64,000 bases of DNA from Blastobasis lacticolella (lineage: Eukaryota; Arthropoda; Insecta; Lepidoptera; Blastobasidae), in assembly GCA_905147135.1 (NCBI GenBank), contig LR990042.1, positions 12,701,545 to 12,765,544 on the forward strand. The letters run 5' to 3'. The translations under genes were made by a program, and so were the position numbers. The notes below the pieces were generated by a model. That model was not told the origin of the DNA. It did no database searches and saw only the letters and a program-made list of their open reading frames with translations. Positions 41,374-51,641 of this stretch are shown in pieces; position 1 is the first letter of the stretch, and the number at the start of each line of letters is the position of its first letter.

Positions 41374-41537
41374 ATACAAGAGCATAATTAGGCCTGTGAT
41401 TCTTTACGGCTGCGAAACCTGGCTTTGTCGAAGCACGTCCGCGAACTCCACGTAATGAAGATGTTGCGTAGGATGTATGGCGTTACGCGACTTGATCGAG
41501 TGCGTAACGAGTACATCTGTGGCAGCCTTTTAAAAAA
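41374..41537 (+). pseudogene. RTE-like LINE fragment
   Basis: The plus frame reads IRPVILYGCETWLCRSTS, then MKMLRRMYGVTRLDRVRNEY, the conserved LYGCETW and MYGVTRLDRVRNEY region between the RT thumb and the C-terminus of RTE-type ORF2. It ends at GGCAGCCTTTT, then A-rich and AAATTCGAAATTCAAAATTT sequence begins. Confidence 0.8.
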
Positions 41538-41954
41538 AAATTCGAAATTCAAAATTTCTTTATTGATTAGGACAATAAATATCTCTTTCAATCGTCAAAA
41601 AGGAGGGGGATAGGAAAGTAGGAAGGAAACACACAGTGACACGCTGACCGCCCTATGACCGTAGATAAACGTATCCCTCGCCAACCGAACCGTGCTCGAC
41701 AATGCCAGGCAGAGCCGGAACGCTATATTATATTATATAGGTATGTCTAGTATAATTAAGAAAAAACCACCTAAAACTACAGCAAGAGTAAGCCAGTCCA
41801 CCAAGGCAGCACCCGTTCACGAGTATAACGCAGGGCCCAGCCATCGTCCAATTCAACCATATTTGAGGGAAAAGAGCGACCCGGCCCCCACGCCACCGCC
41901 AGACATACTTTTAAGTGAGCGTGCATCACACATGCTGTATGTGGTAGGTAGTCG
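41538..41954. other. Unassigned segment with a small open frame
   Basis: A 155-codon plus frame (41692-42159) starts here and begins with a Lys/Pro/Ser-rich stretch (KKKPPKTTARVSQSTKAAP). Its second half is only the translated pyrimidine repeat that follows. No family is recognised. 41538-41610 looks like the complement of a LINE 3' UTR. Confidence 0.3.
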
Positions 41955-42160
41955 CTACTACCCTACTCTATCCTATCCCTTCCCTATCGCTACCTTACCC
42001 CTACCCTATCCTACCATTGCCTTAACCCTACCTTACCACTACCTTACCCCTACCCTACCACTATCTTACCCCTACTATACTATACTACCTTACCTCTATC
42101 TTATTCCAACCCTACCCTACCCTACCCCTACTCTAACTACTACACTACCCCTACCCTAGC
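41955..42160. repeat. Degenerate CCCTA/CCTAC pyrimidine-rich array
   Basis: About 200 bases made of variants of CCCTA, CCTTA and CCTAC with strong C+T bias on the plus strand. Units are irregular in length (5-6). It is not the canonical insect telomere unit CCTAA. Confidence 0.85.
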
Positions 42161-42357
42161 GCAGACAGGAGACACCATGTGTGGGAGAGGAAGGAAAATT
42201 AACGCCGCTTCCAAGGTAGTTCTCCGTGGGGAAAAGAAACGGCAAGAAACCCACAGAGCCTACGTTAATTCTTTTTTTTTTAAACATGTCTTATGTACTA
42301 ATACATTATTTGTCCTATATACTATCTTAAAAGTAAATACCTGTATAGAACAGCAGT

Positions 42358-44520
42358 TCAGTCCCATGGACTTTTGTCATTTACATATTCAGATATACTA
42401 TAATAACTTTTTTGACATAATTTGTTTTTTATAGCGACTTTAAATTTATTCAATGGTAAATTCTGAATATCTGTTGGAACCTTATTATAAAAGCGTACAC
42501 ATTGACCCATAAATGATTTGTGGACTTTGGCTAGACGACAAGCACCAGCAACAAGCTTATCTTTATTTCTCGTATTAATATTATGAACATCACTATTCTT
42601 CTTAAATAAGTGTAAATTTTTATGAACATACATTAAGTTCTCATATATATAAATATATATTGTGACGGCATTGTCATTATATCAATATTCCTGAATTTAT
42701 CTCTTAGTGAAGTTCTAGGTCTCAATTGATAAATCGCGCGAATAGCCCTTTTCTGCAATACAAATACATTGTGCCAGTCGGCAGCGTGTCCCCACAGCAG
42801 TATGCCATAGGCCATAATACTGTGGAAACAACTTAAGTAAACTAATCTTGCTGTAGCCTCGTCAGCATATGCTGCAAAACTTAGCCGTTTCGCCAATTTA
42901 TCAATGTGAGGACCCCATTGCAATTTATTATCCAGAGTAAAGCCTAAAAATACTGTAGAATCAACAAGATTCAAATTTTCGCCTTTTATTTGTACATTAG
43001 TGGGAACTGATCTAACATTTGGCAAAGAGAATTTTAAACATTTTGTCTTCTTGCCATTCAGTAATAAATTATTAACCGTAAACCAGTTTACCACTTCTGC
43101 AATAGCCTTGTTCACGTCTTCATATGTTAATTGTTGTCTTTTTACTGTAAACACTAAAGATGTATCGTCCGCGAATAAGACAATTTCATGGGTATCTTTT
43201 ACAAAGTACGGTAAGTCATTTACATAAACAAGAAACAAAAACGGCCCTAAAATAGATCCCTGGGGGACACCCATAGAGACAACAGACCCCATAGATCTCT
43301 CTCCGTTTACATCAACTTTTTGAATTCTATGACTCAAGTATGAATTTAGCAAGTTTATTCCATAATGTTGTAATTTCCTGACCAAAAAATCATATATGAT
43401 TAACGCAATCAAAGGCATTGGATAAATCACAGAAAACCCCTAAGGCATCACGTGATTCCTCCCAGGCCCCAAAGATATGTTTAATAAGTTCAACACCTGC
43501 ATCAGCTGTTGAACGACCGCGAGTAAAACCGAATTGCTTATGATGCAATAGGTTACCTCCATAAAAATGAGCTTTTAGTTGATTTAATATGATTTTCTCA
43601 AATATTTTACTTAGAGCCGGTAAAATTAAAACTGGTCTAAAATTTGTAGGATCCGTTGTATTACCAGTTTTCAACAATGGAATAACTTTACTGTGCTTCA
43701 TCAGGTCAGGAAATTCACCATTATCAACACAATTATTAAATATATTCGCTAAGTGGACAGCAATAACATCAATTACAGAGCTAATAATTTTTACTGACAT
43801 ACCATCAATGTCGGCAGTTGCTTTCATTTTTATAGTTTTAAAGCCTTAACTATATCTTGAGGTGTTGCATGCTCGAACTTAAAATCGATGACACTCTCGG
43901 GTACATTTTGTTTTAACAAGGATTCAGCGAGAGCAGGAGACGAATTTAAGGATTTCGTAGTTGACACTGGAATGTCTGTAAAAAATTTATTGAATGCTTC
44001 CGCAACTTCCGAGTTTTTGGTAACAACATTATCATTTATCTTTAAACTGTACTTAGTATCGCGATTTGTTACTTTTCCAGTTTCACTATTTATTATCTGC
44101 CATGTGGATTTTACTACATCTGTGCTATTTTTTAGTTTGTGTTTAACGAAATTCGATTTAGCTGTAGCACAAACGCGTTTAAATAACTTCGAATAATGTT
44201 TAACATACTCAGCAAATTCTACGCTATTATTATACGCCCGTTCTGCATAGAGCTCATATAATTTATTTCTACTCTTATGTATTCCTGCTGTCGCCCAATC
44301 GCTAAACATAAGTTTGCTGTTTACTGCCTTCACCTTTGGTTTGAATATACTATTACTTTCAGTTTTTGTCATGTGTAAAACTGAATTATAATATTCATTT
44401 GTATCATCAAAATACTTTAAATTAGATGATTTCTCTATAATGTTATTTCTAAAACTGTTTAGACGGTTGTTGTTAATTAGTACAAATTTAAATAGTATTT
44501 TTTGTTTCTTTCCTCATATT
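42358..44520 (-). pseudogene. Jockey-like RT half (frameshifted)
   Basis: Pieces in order on the minus strand: 44520-43830 (pre-RT region, with KPKVKAVNSKLMFSDW and WQIINSETGK); 43827-43390 (RT start: SKVIPLLKTGNTTDPTNFRP, then FGFTRGRSTADAGVELIKH and motif A GVFCDLSNAFDCVNH); 43430-42633 (GVPQGSILGPFLFLVYVNDL, then LFADDTSLVF with the catalytic Asp pair near 43165, FLGFTLDNKLQWGPHIDKL and AIRAIYQLRPRTS); 42633-42358 (C-terminus FYNKVPTDIQNLP). Frame changes occur near 43828, 43405 and 42640, the last within a TATATA run. All RT motifs are still legible, so decay is moderate. Confidence 0.88.
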
Positions 44521-44526
44521 AACATT

Positions 44527-44791
44527 CATCAACACAGCCCATAACAGTCCACTGCAGAACTTAGGGCCTCTCCCACAAAAGGGGAGGCTATTGCCATAAT
44601 CTCCATCCACGCTTGGCAGGCGGGTTGGAGATCGCAGTATTTAAATATAACAATGGAAAATGCTGCTGCCCATTTTCCAGACTACGGAGATTCTTGATCT
44701 TTTGCCTCTAAAACATTAGTCGCCTTGTACGACACCCATGAGTGTAAGGGGTTGGTGCTATTCTACTCTGCCGGGCACCAAACGGCCAACT
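44527..44791 (-). mobile_element. 265-bp SINE-like element with perfect 10-bp target duplication
   Basis: It interrupts the Jockey-like element just after its endonuclease coding (SDHCGQLAVFNV). TATTAACATT occurs at 44517-44526 and again at 44792-44801, a perfect 10-bp duplication, so both ends of the mobile unit are fixed. On the minus strand the unit begins GTTGGCCGTTTGGTGCCCGG and ends CAGTGGACTGTTATGGGCTG then TGTTGATG, with no poly-A. That tail resembles RTE-type 3' ends ending in GATGATG. No coding capacity. I see no convincing pol III box, so it may be a short internal-deletion LINE derivative and not a true SINE. Older copies: 8436-8890, 16711-16850, 29070-29255. Confidence 0.85.
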
Positions 44792-46185
44792 ATTAACATT
44801 AAACACAGCTAATTGGCCACAATGATCGGATTGTAATTTGTTTATTACAGACTGGCTACATGCCTGGATATCACAAAAAATGTTGTCTAGCCAAGTTGAT
44901 GTAGTACTTGTTATTCTAGTAGGCTCTAAAAATAAGTTGATTAAATTATGACACTTAAATAATGATATTAGCCTACCAGTATATTTACAAGATACGTCTA
45001 ATAAATCTATATTAAAATCTCCACAAACAACAATATTTTTATTACAATTGCTAACTTTAATAAGGGCTTCATCCATAATTTTCTCGAACAAATCAAATGA
45101 TGAAGCCGGAGGTCTGTATACGCTCATTACAATAAGTCGCTCAAGTTCTATACAGGCAATTTCAGCAGATCGTTCAACAGACAGCTTGACAATATCAGTG
45201 CGTTCCTTGCATTTTAGGCAATTACGAGCAAGTATTAGGGAACCTCCATGAATTGCCTGCCCTCTTGTGAACGAACTTGCAAGTTTATGGTTGTTAAAGC
45301 CAAATATGAGCTGGTGATCTTTTAACCAATGTTCAGTAATGCAAAAAATATCAACATTCTCACCGTTCATGAATAGCTCAACTTCCAATTCTTTATTCGT
45401 CATGCCTTGGATATTTTGATGTACTAAGTTAACTATACAATTTTGTTTATTATTATAACATTTTACTTTACGTACATCCAAAGGCTTGTTACCACTATTT
45501 ACTAATGACTTTATGCCAGAGCAGTCCTGTATATTCTGAACAATATCAAAAGATTTACTGTTCAAGTCTAACAGTGGACTGTTATATGCTGCTGATATGA
45601 TACAGGACGGCTCCTTTGTCTTACATACTAGTTTAAAGAGTGACCCTTTTTGTTTATTAACAAATCGGCACTCTGGTCATATCTACCTACGGTAGGAGAA
45701 ATCAATAAATTAATATGGTACGCTAACATTGTAGCCAGTTTGACTTTGTACCTACGTCGAAGATACATAGTATCTTCTGTTAAAACTACTTTATCTGTAA
45801 ATTTATTACAGTCCAAAAAGGTAAATGCGTCTTTCTGACTGCAAGTCAAATTATACATCAAAGTATTCAACATGTGAATACGGTCATTTTTAGTATCATA
45901 AACATTTTTTATGAAGGGAAATGCGCATAATACAATTTTTCCTGGAGACAATCCTTGCAACGCTTCAAAACCCTTGACTATATCATATTTTCGTACTTTA
46001 AGGCTATTACTTATTAAAATTATTATATTTACATTTTGATCTATGTGTTCTGAGTGTTGTAAGACTTTTTGGATAATACCGCTGTACGACAAATCAGGCA
46101 TGCAATAATTGATTACTTTGGAATTCGTACAGTCGTTTAGTAACACGCCCATATTTTTGCCTATTCGATCTGAAAAAACTAGAGC
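44792..46185 (-). pseudogene. Jockey-like endonuclease with upstream SGNH-esterase-like domain
   Basis: 45565-44792 encodes an apurinic-type endonuclease: NLVHQNIQGMTNK, then FCITEHWL, MSVYRPPASS, VVCGDFNIDLL, DNIFCD and SDHCGQL, i.e. the family's catalytic blocks. Upstream, 46185-45628 encodes VFSDRIGKNMGVLLN, then VNIIILISNSLK, ILCAFPF-like and DCNKF blocks, which resemble an SGNH-hydrolase fold with degenerate catalytic positions. The two are now separated by a one-base frameshift at an A5G3 run (45647-45654 region), after which the second frame is open back to KGSLFKLVCKTKEP. The intact ancestor therefore probably had both in one polyprotein. Confidence 0.7.
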
Positions 46186-46440
46186 GTGTGAGATATCCTG
46201 GATAAGATCAAAGAGGTTCGGCTTCACTGGTTTGGTCACGTGCTGCGTAAGCCTCAGTTATCCCTTCCGGTATCAGGAAAGAGGACCCGCGGAAGGCCAA
46301 AGAAGCGATGGATTGGCATCGCCGAGACTGATGCGAGAGCCAATGGCTTTCGACGCGAGGATGCCCAAGACCGGGCGAAATGGACAAAAATAAATGAACC
46401 CTGGCAGGAGTCGGATGACCGCTCTGATGATGATGACGAG
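46186..46440 (+). pseudogene. RTE-like LINE 3' end
   Basis: The plus frame reads DILDKIKEVRLHWFGHVLRK, then GKRTRGRPKKRWIGIAETDA and EDAQDRAKWTK, ending in a GATGATGATGACGA tail. This is the standard RTE-type C-terminus. It abuts the truncated 5' end of the minus-strand Jockey-like element. Confidence 0.85.
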
Positions 46441-46489
46441 AGTAGTGCCTCTATACATTTTTATTTATATTGGACAAGACAGGCATTTG

Positions 46490-46690
46490 AACCCCATCTC
46501 ACCTGTTGGTAAGTGAAAATGCGGCCGAAGATGGTGCATGTCCGTCTTGTAACAGCCTTTTCACTCTATCCAGATTATACCGATCAGGGAACATACTCGC
46601 AGGCAACGCGTTAAATTCCTTAGCTGTACGCATTATAAAGGTCGAGCCATAGCGGCTCGTGCGGATAGCTGGAAGATTCACGACATAAGG
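46490..46690 (-). pseudogene. LINE 3' end, left arm of an inverted pair
   Basis: The minus frame (46717-46499) gives LPAIRTSRYGSTFIMRTAKE, FNALPASMFPDRYNLD and VKRLLQ, the C-terminus of the SCMEHCCHLWD-type LINE, followed by a 3' UTR with CACCTGTTGGTAAGTGA (plus reading). It is joined at its 5' side to an inverted copy of the same region. Confidence 0.8.
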
Positions 46691-46729
46691 ATGAAGCGAT
46701 CTTCCAGCTATCCGCACGAGCCGCTATGG
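46647..46729. repeat. Perfect 31-bp inverted repeat, 21-base loop
   Basis: The 31 bases at 46647-46677 (starting CCATAGCGGCTCGTGCGG) are the exact complement of 46699-46729 (ending CGCACGAGCCGCTATGG). The arms code for PAIRTSRYG in both LINE fragments, so this is the point where two copies of one LINE segment meet head to head. Perfect pairing suggests a recent or gene-converted palindrome. Confidence 0.95.
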
Positions 46730-46890
46730 TTTCAACCTTTGTAATGCGAACGGCTAAGGAATGGAACACGTTCTTTGCAAATGTCTTCCCTTATCATTTT
46801 AATTTCGACGCCTTCTAGGCCTTTGGCCGCATCGTCACTTATCACCAGGTGAGACGGCGGTCAAATGCCCGCCGAGGCTAAAAAACATGG
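46691..46890 (+). pseudogene. LINE 3' end, right arm of an inverted pair
   Basis: The plus frame gives LPAIRTSRYG, a one-base shift, STFVMRTAKEWNT, VFPYHFNFDAF, then a 3' UTR with CACTTATCACCAGGTGAGAC. Same region of the same LINE family as 46490-46690 but in opposite orientation. Confidence 0.75.
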
Positions 46891-47259
46891 GTCTACGACA
46901 TACGATTCATGCACTTATATTCCTGCATGTAGCAAAAACGCATTACCGCAGTTGCGTTGTCATCACAACACAACAAAAATAGCTATGTTTGATCGAGACT
47001 TCATTAGAAAATGTTTCATTATAATGTGATTCGTGAAACAATCATTCATTTTAGTCAAAACCGGCTTTGGAATCCACGAATCTTGTAAAATTTAATCAAT
47101 TCGAATGGTACAAATGGTGATCTAGGTTTGACATGAACTAAATATAACAATTTGTAATTTTATCACATAATTTATGTAGAGGAGCACAATGCAAATGTCT
47201 CTGATCATTACTTTCACAACCACAAAACTCTAAAACTTTTGAAACAAATACATCATCAT
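46891..47259. other. Spacer
   Basis: AT-rich sequence; nothing recognisable. Confidence 0.3.
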
Positions 47260-47665
47260 ATCAGCTGAAAGACGCCCACTGCTGGACATAGACCTCCCCC
47301 AGAGATCTCCACCAGATCGCCAGTCCGGCCTGGAAGGCACACTGCATCGAGCTGGTAGAGCTCGTCTAGTTTAAAATGCCGCGCCCCACTATCGCATTAA
47401 CGCACACAAGCAAGTTTAAAATATGGACGCAATACATATACAAATGCCGTTGTAATTGGTCATTCAGTTGGCGGTGAGATTCAAACGTAGCAGCACGCGT
47501 CGTTCATTGGCTCCCACACAGATGAAGTGTCGTTATCAATATTTGCACTCACACATCGAAATCAACTAACTAAGTAGTGGGGCGCGTCATCTTAGACTAG
47601 ACGAGGTCTACCTGCGATCTTAAACAGGTTGTTGGTCCACCTTGTGGGACCCTACCCACGCATAC
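47260..47665 (-). pseudogene. Second RTE-type LINE 3' end, split by a MITE
   Basis: The minus strand reads GTGGGTAGGGTCCCACAAGG, TGGACCAACAACCTGTTTAA and GATCGCAG, then the MITE, then CTCGATGCAGTGTGCC, GATCTCTGGGGGAGGTCTAT and GTCCAGCAGTGGGCG before CAGCTGATATGATGATG. This is the usual end of a lepidopteran RTE subfamily different from the one at 26908 and 46186. Coding sense is only partly legible. Confidence 0.65.
47354..47612. mobile_element. 259-bp MITE with ~38-bp terminal inverted repeats
   Basis: Left arm 47354-47391 (GGTAGAGCTCGTCTAG, then AATGCCGCGCCCCACTA) and right arm 47575-47612 (TAGTGGGGCGCGTCATCTTA, then CTAGACGAGGTCTACC) are complementary with about four mismatches in 38. The interior is non-coding. 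The surrounding RTE tail continues on both sides, which shows that this is an insertion. A 3-bp CTG (CAG) on each flank may be the target duplication. Superfamily not determined. Confidence 0.75.
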
Positions 47666-48430
47666 ATGAAAACATTTAATTGAGACAGACCGAAAAAACT
47701 GAGCAAACATTATAATAACTGTCACCACCTCTTGATAATATTGAGACCTTGTCAAAGAATTATCTTTGCACTTGTCCTGAATATTAGATTAATCTTGTAA
47801 TAAGATTTAATTCTGAAATTACCCTCACAAAACAACTAGAAATAGAGATAAGATTTTAGTTGAGATGTCTTTCGATCCCACAGAATTCGGTCTAAATGAC
47901 CTCCAGACAATTTAATTTCAGTACTTGCTATTAATTTCTAAAGCCAACATAATGCCTCAGTAATAACAAAGACTCGCTGCTTTAATCTAATCATGCATTA
48001 AAATTATATTTAAGGTTACATTCATTTATCGAAGAGACGAGTAAAATGGAACTTAAAAGCATCTAAGATTTGACATCTTGCTTTATAATTTGTATTCGTA
48101 TTATAATCGTATTAGACTGATAGAGAGTTATTTGCTTTGTCGATTTGGATTCCTTTGGACTTTAACATTGTGACTGATTTCGTAGACATATTATATATTA
48201 TTGTATATCACGATTCTTTACTTGTCAAATTTGTGACACCGACATTGTTTTCTTTAGATATTTACATTTTAACATAGGTAATTAAAAGTAGAAAAGATAT
48301 CAATTTGGTGTATTCAGCGTGTTTATTGAAATTATCGCTTTAAGAGTTATTCATTCCACATAATATTTATACTAAGTTATTCGTTAAATAATGTGTTCGA
48401 TATGAAACGTATATTAAAAATCTATATTCA
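47666..48430. other. Anonymous AT-rich DNA
   Basis: Nothing recognisable. Confidence 0.3.
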
Positions 48431-48771
48431 TCATCATCGTCTTGGCGTTAATGTCCGGGTTGTGCTCTCGCACTCGAGGGCCCAGAGTCCGTCTTAACCA
48501 TGATCCATGATTTGGCAGATCAGATAAACAGTGGAGCGATTGTAATCTGACCTCCGTGACAATACAACCAGTGGAACCTGACCAGATTGGATCACGGTTA
48601 CAGATTCAGTCAGAATATGCAGGTTTCGTTACCTTGATAAGAGCATCGGTTGGTATTCAACTAATGTACATAACTCAGAAAATACTCATTGGTACATGGC
48701 GGCAATGGGATTCGAACCCGGTATATCTCGCTGACGAGTCGAATACCTTAACCACTAGGCCACCGATGCTC
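48431..48771 (-). mobile_element. tRNA-headed SINE, copy 10 (full length, reference copy)
   Basis: 341 bases on the minus strand. The head reads GAGCATCGGTGGCCTAGTGG (A-box region) and CCGGGTTCGAATCCCATTGC (B-box GGTTCGAATCC), as in a pol III internal promoter. The body has TGAGTTATGTACATTAGTTG and GTCACGGAGGTCAGATTACA. The 3' end is CCGGACATTAACGCCAAGAC followed by GATGATGATGAA. It has no coding capacity and depends on a LINE for movement. Related AAAAATC-type sequence on both sides could be a target duplication. Confidence 0.9.
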
Positions 48772-49235
48772 CTAAAAAATCAATTACCTGTCACTGAACC
48801 TTACATAAAATGCATATTAAAAAATATATAGTTTCAAAACATACGTAAACTTTTTAAAAAACACTGTACTTCAAAACAAACTGTCCGTCCCGTGTCCAGA
48901 CAATTGTCACTGCATGACCATGTGTACTTTAGCCGTGTTTGTCAGATCCTGCGTCCTCTGAACATTGTTTAGTTAACCCGACTACGCCAAAAGGACTTAG
49001 TAACCGTTCTCGGTGGACACTCGTTCGCGAAATGGTACAGTTTTACTAAGAGCAGCCCTTTGTGACCAGTTAAATCGCAGTTTGGCATTTAGAAACACAT
49101 ACTGTAACCCACAAAGTCTATTTTAACCATCTAAGTGCCTTTACACTTCACAACAACAGCTCCTACAGCATTAGGCGGTAAATAATGCTCATCGACTAGT
49201 TTTATATCATACCCTCCCAATCATATTAAAATACG
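48772..49235. other. Spacer
   Basis: Nothing recognisable. Confidence 0.3.
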
Positions 49236-49455
49236 TAATGCGGAAACTTCTTCCTTACGTGGTAAAAAATAAAGTCGCTTCCCGCGTTTCTCTCTCTCTG
49301 TATAAATTTCTGCTAAGTCCTCCTAAAACAGGCAATGGATTTTGATGCGATTTTCACCATAAATTAGAGTATTTGTTCCGAAAGGAGTACATGTTAGTAT
49401 TTAATATAGAAAAGTATAGCCGAGAAAACCGGTGCCGGGGCGGGTCGCTAGTGAC
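49236..49455 (-). repeat. Dispersed ACTAGCGACCCGCCCCGGC repeat, second copy
   Basis: The minus strand begins CACTAGCGACCCGCCCCGGC at about 49455 and carries GCATCAAAATCCATTGCCTG and GGGAAGCGACTTTATTTTTT, matching the landmarks of 7918-8125 in order. Confidence 0.65.
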
Positions 49456-49984
49456 GTATACAGAATAATGAGGAGCTACCGCTATTATATAAAACTACCC
49501 TCATTCAAATAGAACCACAGTGAATAACAGTAAAAAAGAAACATATCAACTTTCCTATTCAATTTAGAATTTTTACAATAACAAATTAAAAAAGTATTCC
49601 AATTTCGAATTGTTCGATCCACCGCAGCAGCCGCACTGCGCCTAATCTTCACACACAAATTCATGGAAAACCTATTTTATTCGTGAAGTAATCGAGAAGC
49701 GTTTAAATCTAGGCACGTGTATTTAGGGTTTACTTAAAGCTTATAAAATACAAATAAAGCTTGTTATCTACCGAAATTGGGGCTTGTTTTGGGAGTGTTT
49801 TAACTTTTCGGTTACTTTCTCCGAAATAACTAATGTGCCTACATATCTTATGTTTATTACAGATTCAGCGAATTCTTTGTATAGAAGCTAGCTTCTGCCA
49901 ACGACCTCGAACGCACTGCAATACATACTTATTCTATATTATTTTGTTTCACCATGAGATTCAAGTAATTTATGAAGTAATTTT
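49456..49984. other. Spacer
   Basis: Nothing recognisable. Confidence 0.3.
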
Positions 49985-50450
49985 TTATTCATATAAGTAG
50001 CCGTGCATTGGACCGCCATCTCACTTGGTGGTAAGTGACGTTGCGGCCGAAGTCTAGGAACAGCTTATTCCTACTCTAGCCAACTTAGCCAACGCGTTCC
50101 ACCGCTCCGCTCGGACCGCGTTTCTCGATGCTGGAAAGGGGCCGGCGGAATAAGGTCGAGCAACTGTTTCGCACACTCACCGTAACCTGTAACCTGTAGA
50201 AGACCAACAGGAACGTAACATTGCACGTTTTTTTTTCCACCATATCCAAAGCAACAAGTTGGTATTTGGCTGCTTCATCCCAAAGGTGGCAGTAGTGCTC
50301 CATGGTGGATCGAACTTGTGCTTGATAGCTAACTGAAGCAACTGCTTTGAAACCATTGACCTTCCATACAACAATTTTGACGACATCCCGAAGCCAGATA
50401 TACTTACTCCTAAGTACAACAACGACGATTGGTTACGTAAAGCCGTCTCC
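49985..50450 (-). pseudogene. LINE RT C-terminus and 3' UTR (SCMEHCCHLWD family)
   Basis: The minus frame gives TMEHYCHLWDEAAKYQLVAL and FLLVFYRLQ. The 3' UTR at the low-coordinate end carries CACTTGGTGGTAAGTGACGT (plus reading). Part of the reading frame between 50085 and 50160 and the upstream region to 50450 is scrambled by indels. Same family as 12080-12590 and the inverted pair at 46490-46890. Confidence 0.7.
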
Positions 50451-51641
50451 AAAAGTACTAGCGAAATTATGATATTGATTCACCATGAAAGCGCTGTAAA
50501 AATATAATTTACGTTTAAGATAGCAATAATAGCTGCCGAAGTCGCATTTAAAGGTTTTATATTGGATTTATGTATTCCACTTGAGCTGGAGTTACGGCGG
50601 GCCGCAATGCGGTGCGCCGGTAATCTCTGCGTTGTCAACGCATTCGTTCTTATTATTGGATAAATGAGCACAGTATTTCTGCTATTAGTCTGCTATAAGG
50701 TATTGAAATTTATAAAGTCTATTCCTATAAACGTGACACATAACCTTCACCTCATTATAATCAGATATGTTATGTCAATTAAAAATACAATATTGATTTA
50801 TTAGAACAGACTCTGCAGGCGACTGAACTTCAGAATAAATTACGAGGGCTGTTCCGAAAGTCTTTAGTGAACGGCTTGTCCATCCTATTGTTCTAATTTT
50901 TATATCGTATGTTTATAGGCAAATTTTATTACAAACTCTTTGTTAAAAATCACTGTTTAGATAACGCCGCAGAATATCTAAACCCACTAACGCGGGAATC
51001 ATGTCGTGGAATTGGTTTAAACTGAGACCACTTTCTATCAAGTGGATCGTGCCTCTCTAGGCAATAAAAAAAGTTAAATGAAGCTTTCTTACGGGTTGTT
51101 TGCGTAGATATTTAAATTAAACAAATTGTTCTACGTGAGAAAACTAAAAATATAATTACTATAAAGACATTAAGTAAATACTACTTATCATGCAATAGCT
51201 TACGAACTACACTAAGGTCTACTTAAAACTAAAAAGGGCGTCAGGAGAGTTTTTATTTCACTTCGGAACTCTGCCTAAACCTCGGGTCTAGCTCAGCATA
51301 GCCGGGATGTAGATGTTTAGGTTTTTAAAACAACTCATTTCCTAAATATAAAAGGGCGTGTCGTTAGGCTAAAACAAATATGTAAGTTGTATATCAGTTC
51401 AAAATTATCTTCCAAGAATACTGGATTTGGATGGACGCTAAGTCTTAAATATTTAGGACTTACCCCTTTATCCTTATAACTTCACTGACTATCATTTACA
51501 TCCATTCCAAAGCACAATTGCCTGGATACAAACAACGTACAAATATTAAATTTTATGACAAAGCCACAAATAAATTCCTAAATCCTTTAAATGGCTGCTC
51601 ATAAGCAATATCCCGTTAGCAGTGTCTCGCATAAGTAGTTC
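50451..51641. other. Mostly anonymous DNA with a mariner-type terminus
   Basis: ATTACGAGGGCTGTTCCGAA at 50839-50858 resembles the terminal repeat of cecropia-type mariners. No second terminus or transposase was found within the next kilobase. The rest is unrecognised. Confidence 0.35.

Larger units (their letters stand above)
42270..46185 (-). mobile_element. Jockey-like LINE with esterase-endonuclease-RT order, broken
   Basis: A minus-strand non-LTR element with a poly-T (tail complement) at 42271-42280, RT at 42358-44520 and endonuclease plus an upstream domain at 44792-46185. A 265-bp SINE-like insertion splits it at 44527-44791. The 5' end is truncated at about 46185, where a plus-strand RTE tail begins. 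Several frameshifts and the insertion inactivate it. Confidence 0.8.

Noticed and set aside
41692..42159. 155-codon Pro/Tyr/Leu-rich protein gene
   Set aside because: The second half is the translation of a pyrimidine-rich tandem array and the first half has no recognised motif, so a coding origin is not supported.
41955..42160. Interstitial telomere repeat
   Set aside because: Units are mostly CCCTA/CCTAC variants of irregular length, not the insect CCTAA unit in register.
48660..48771. Functional tRNA gene (B-box GGTTCGAATCC and tRNA-like head)
   Set aside because: The same head recurs in several copies each followed by the same non-tRNA body, and the acceptor stem is not clean. It is a SINE head.
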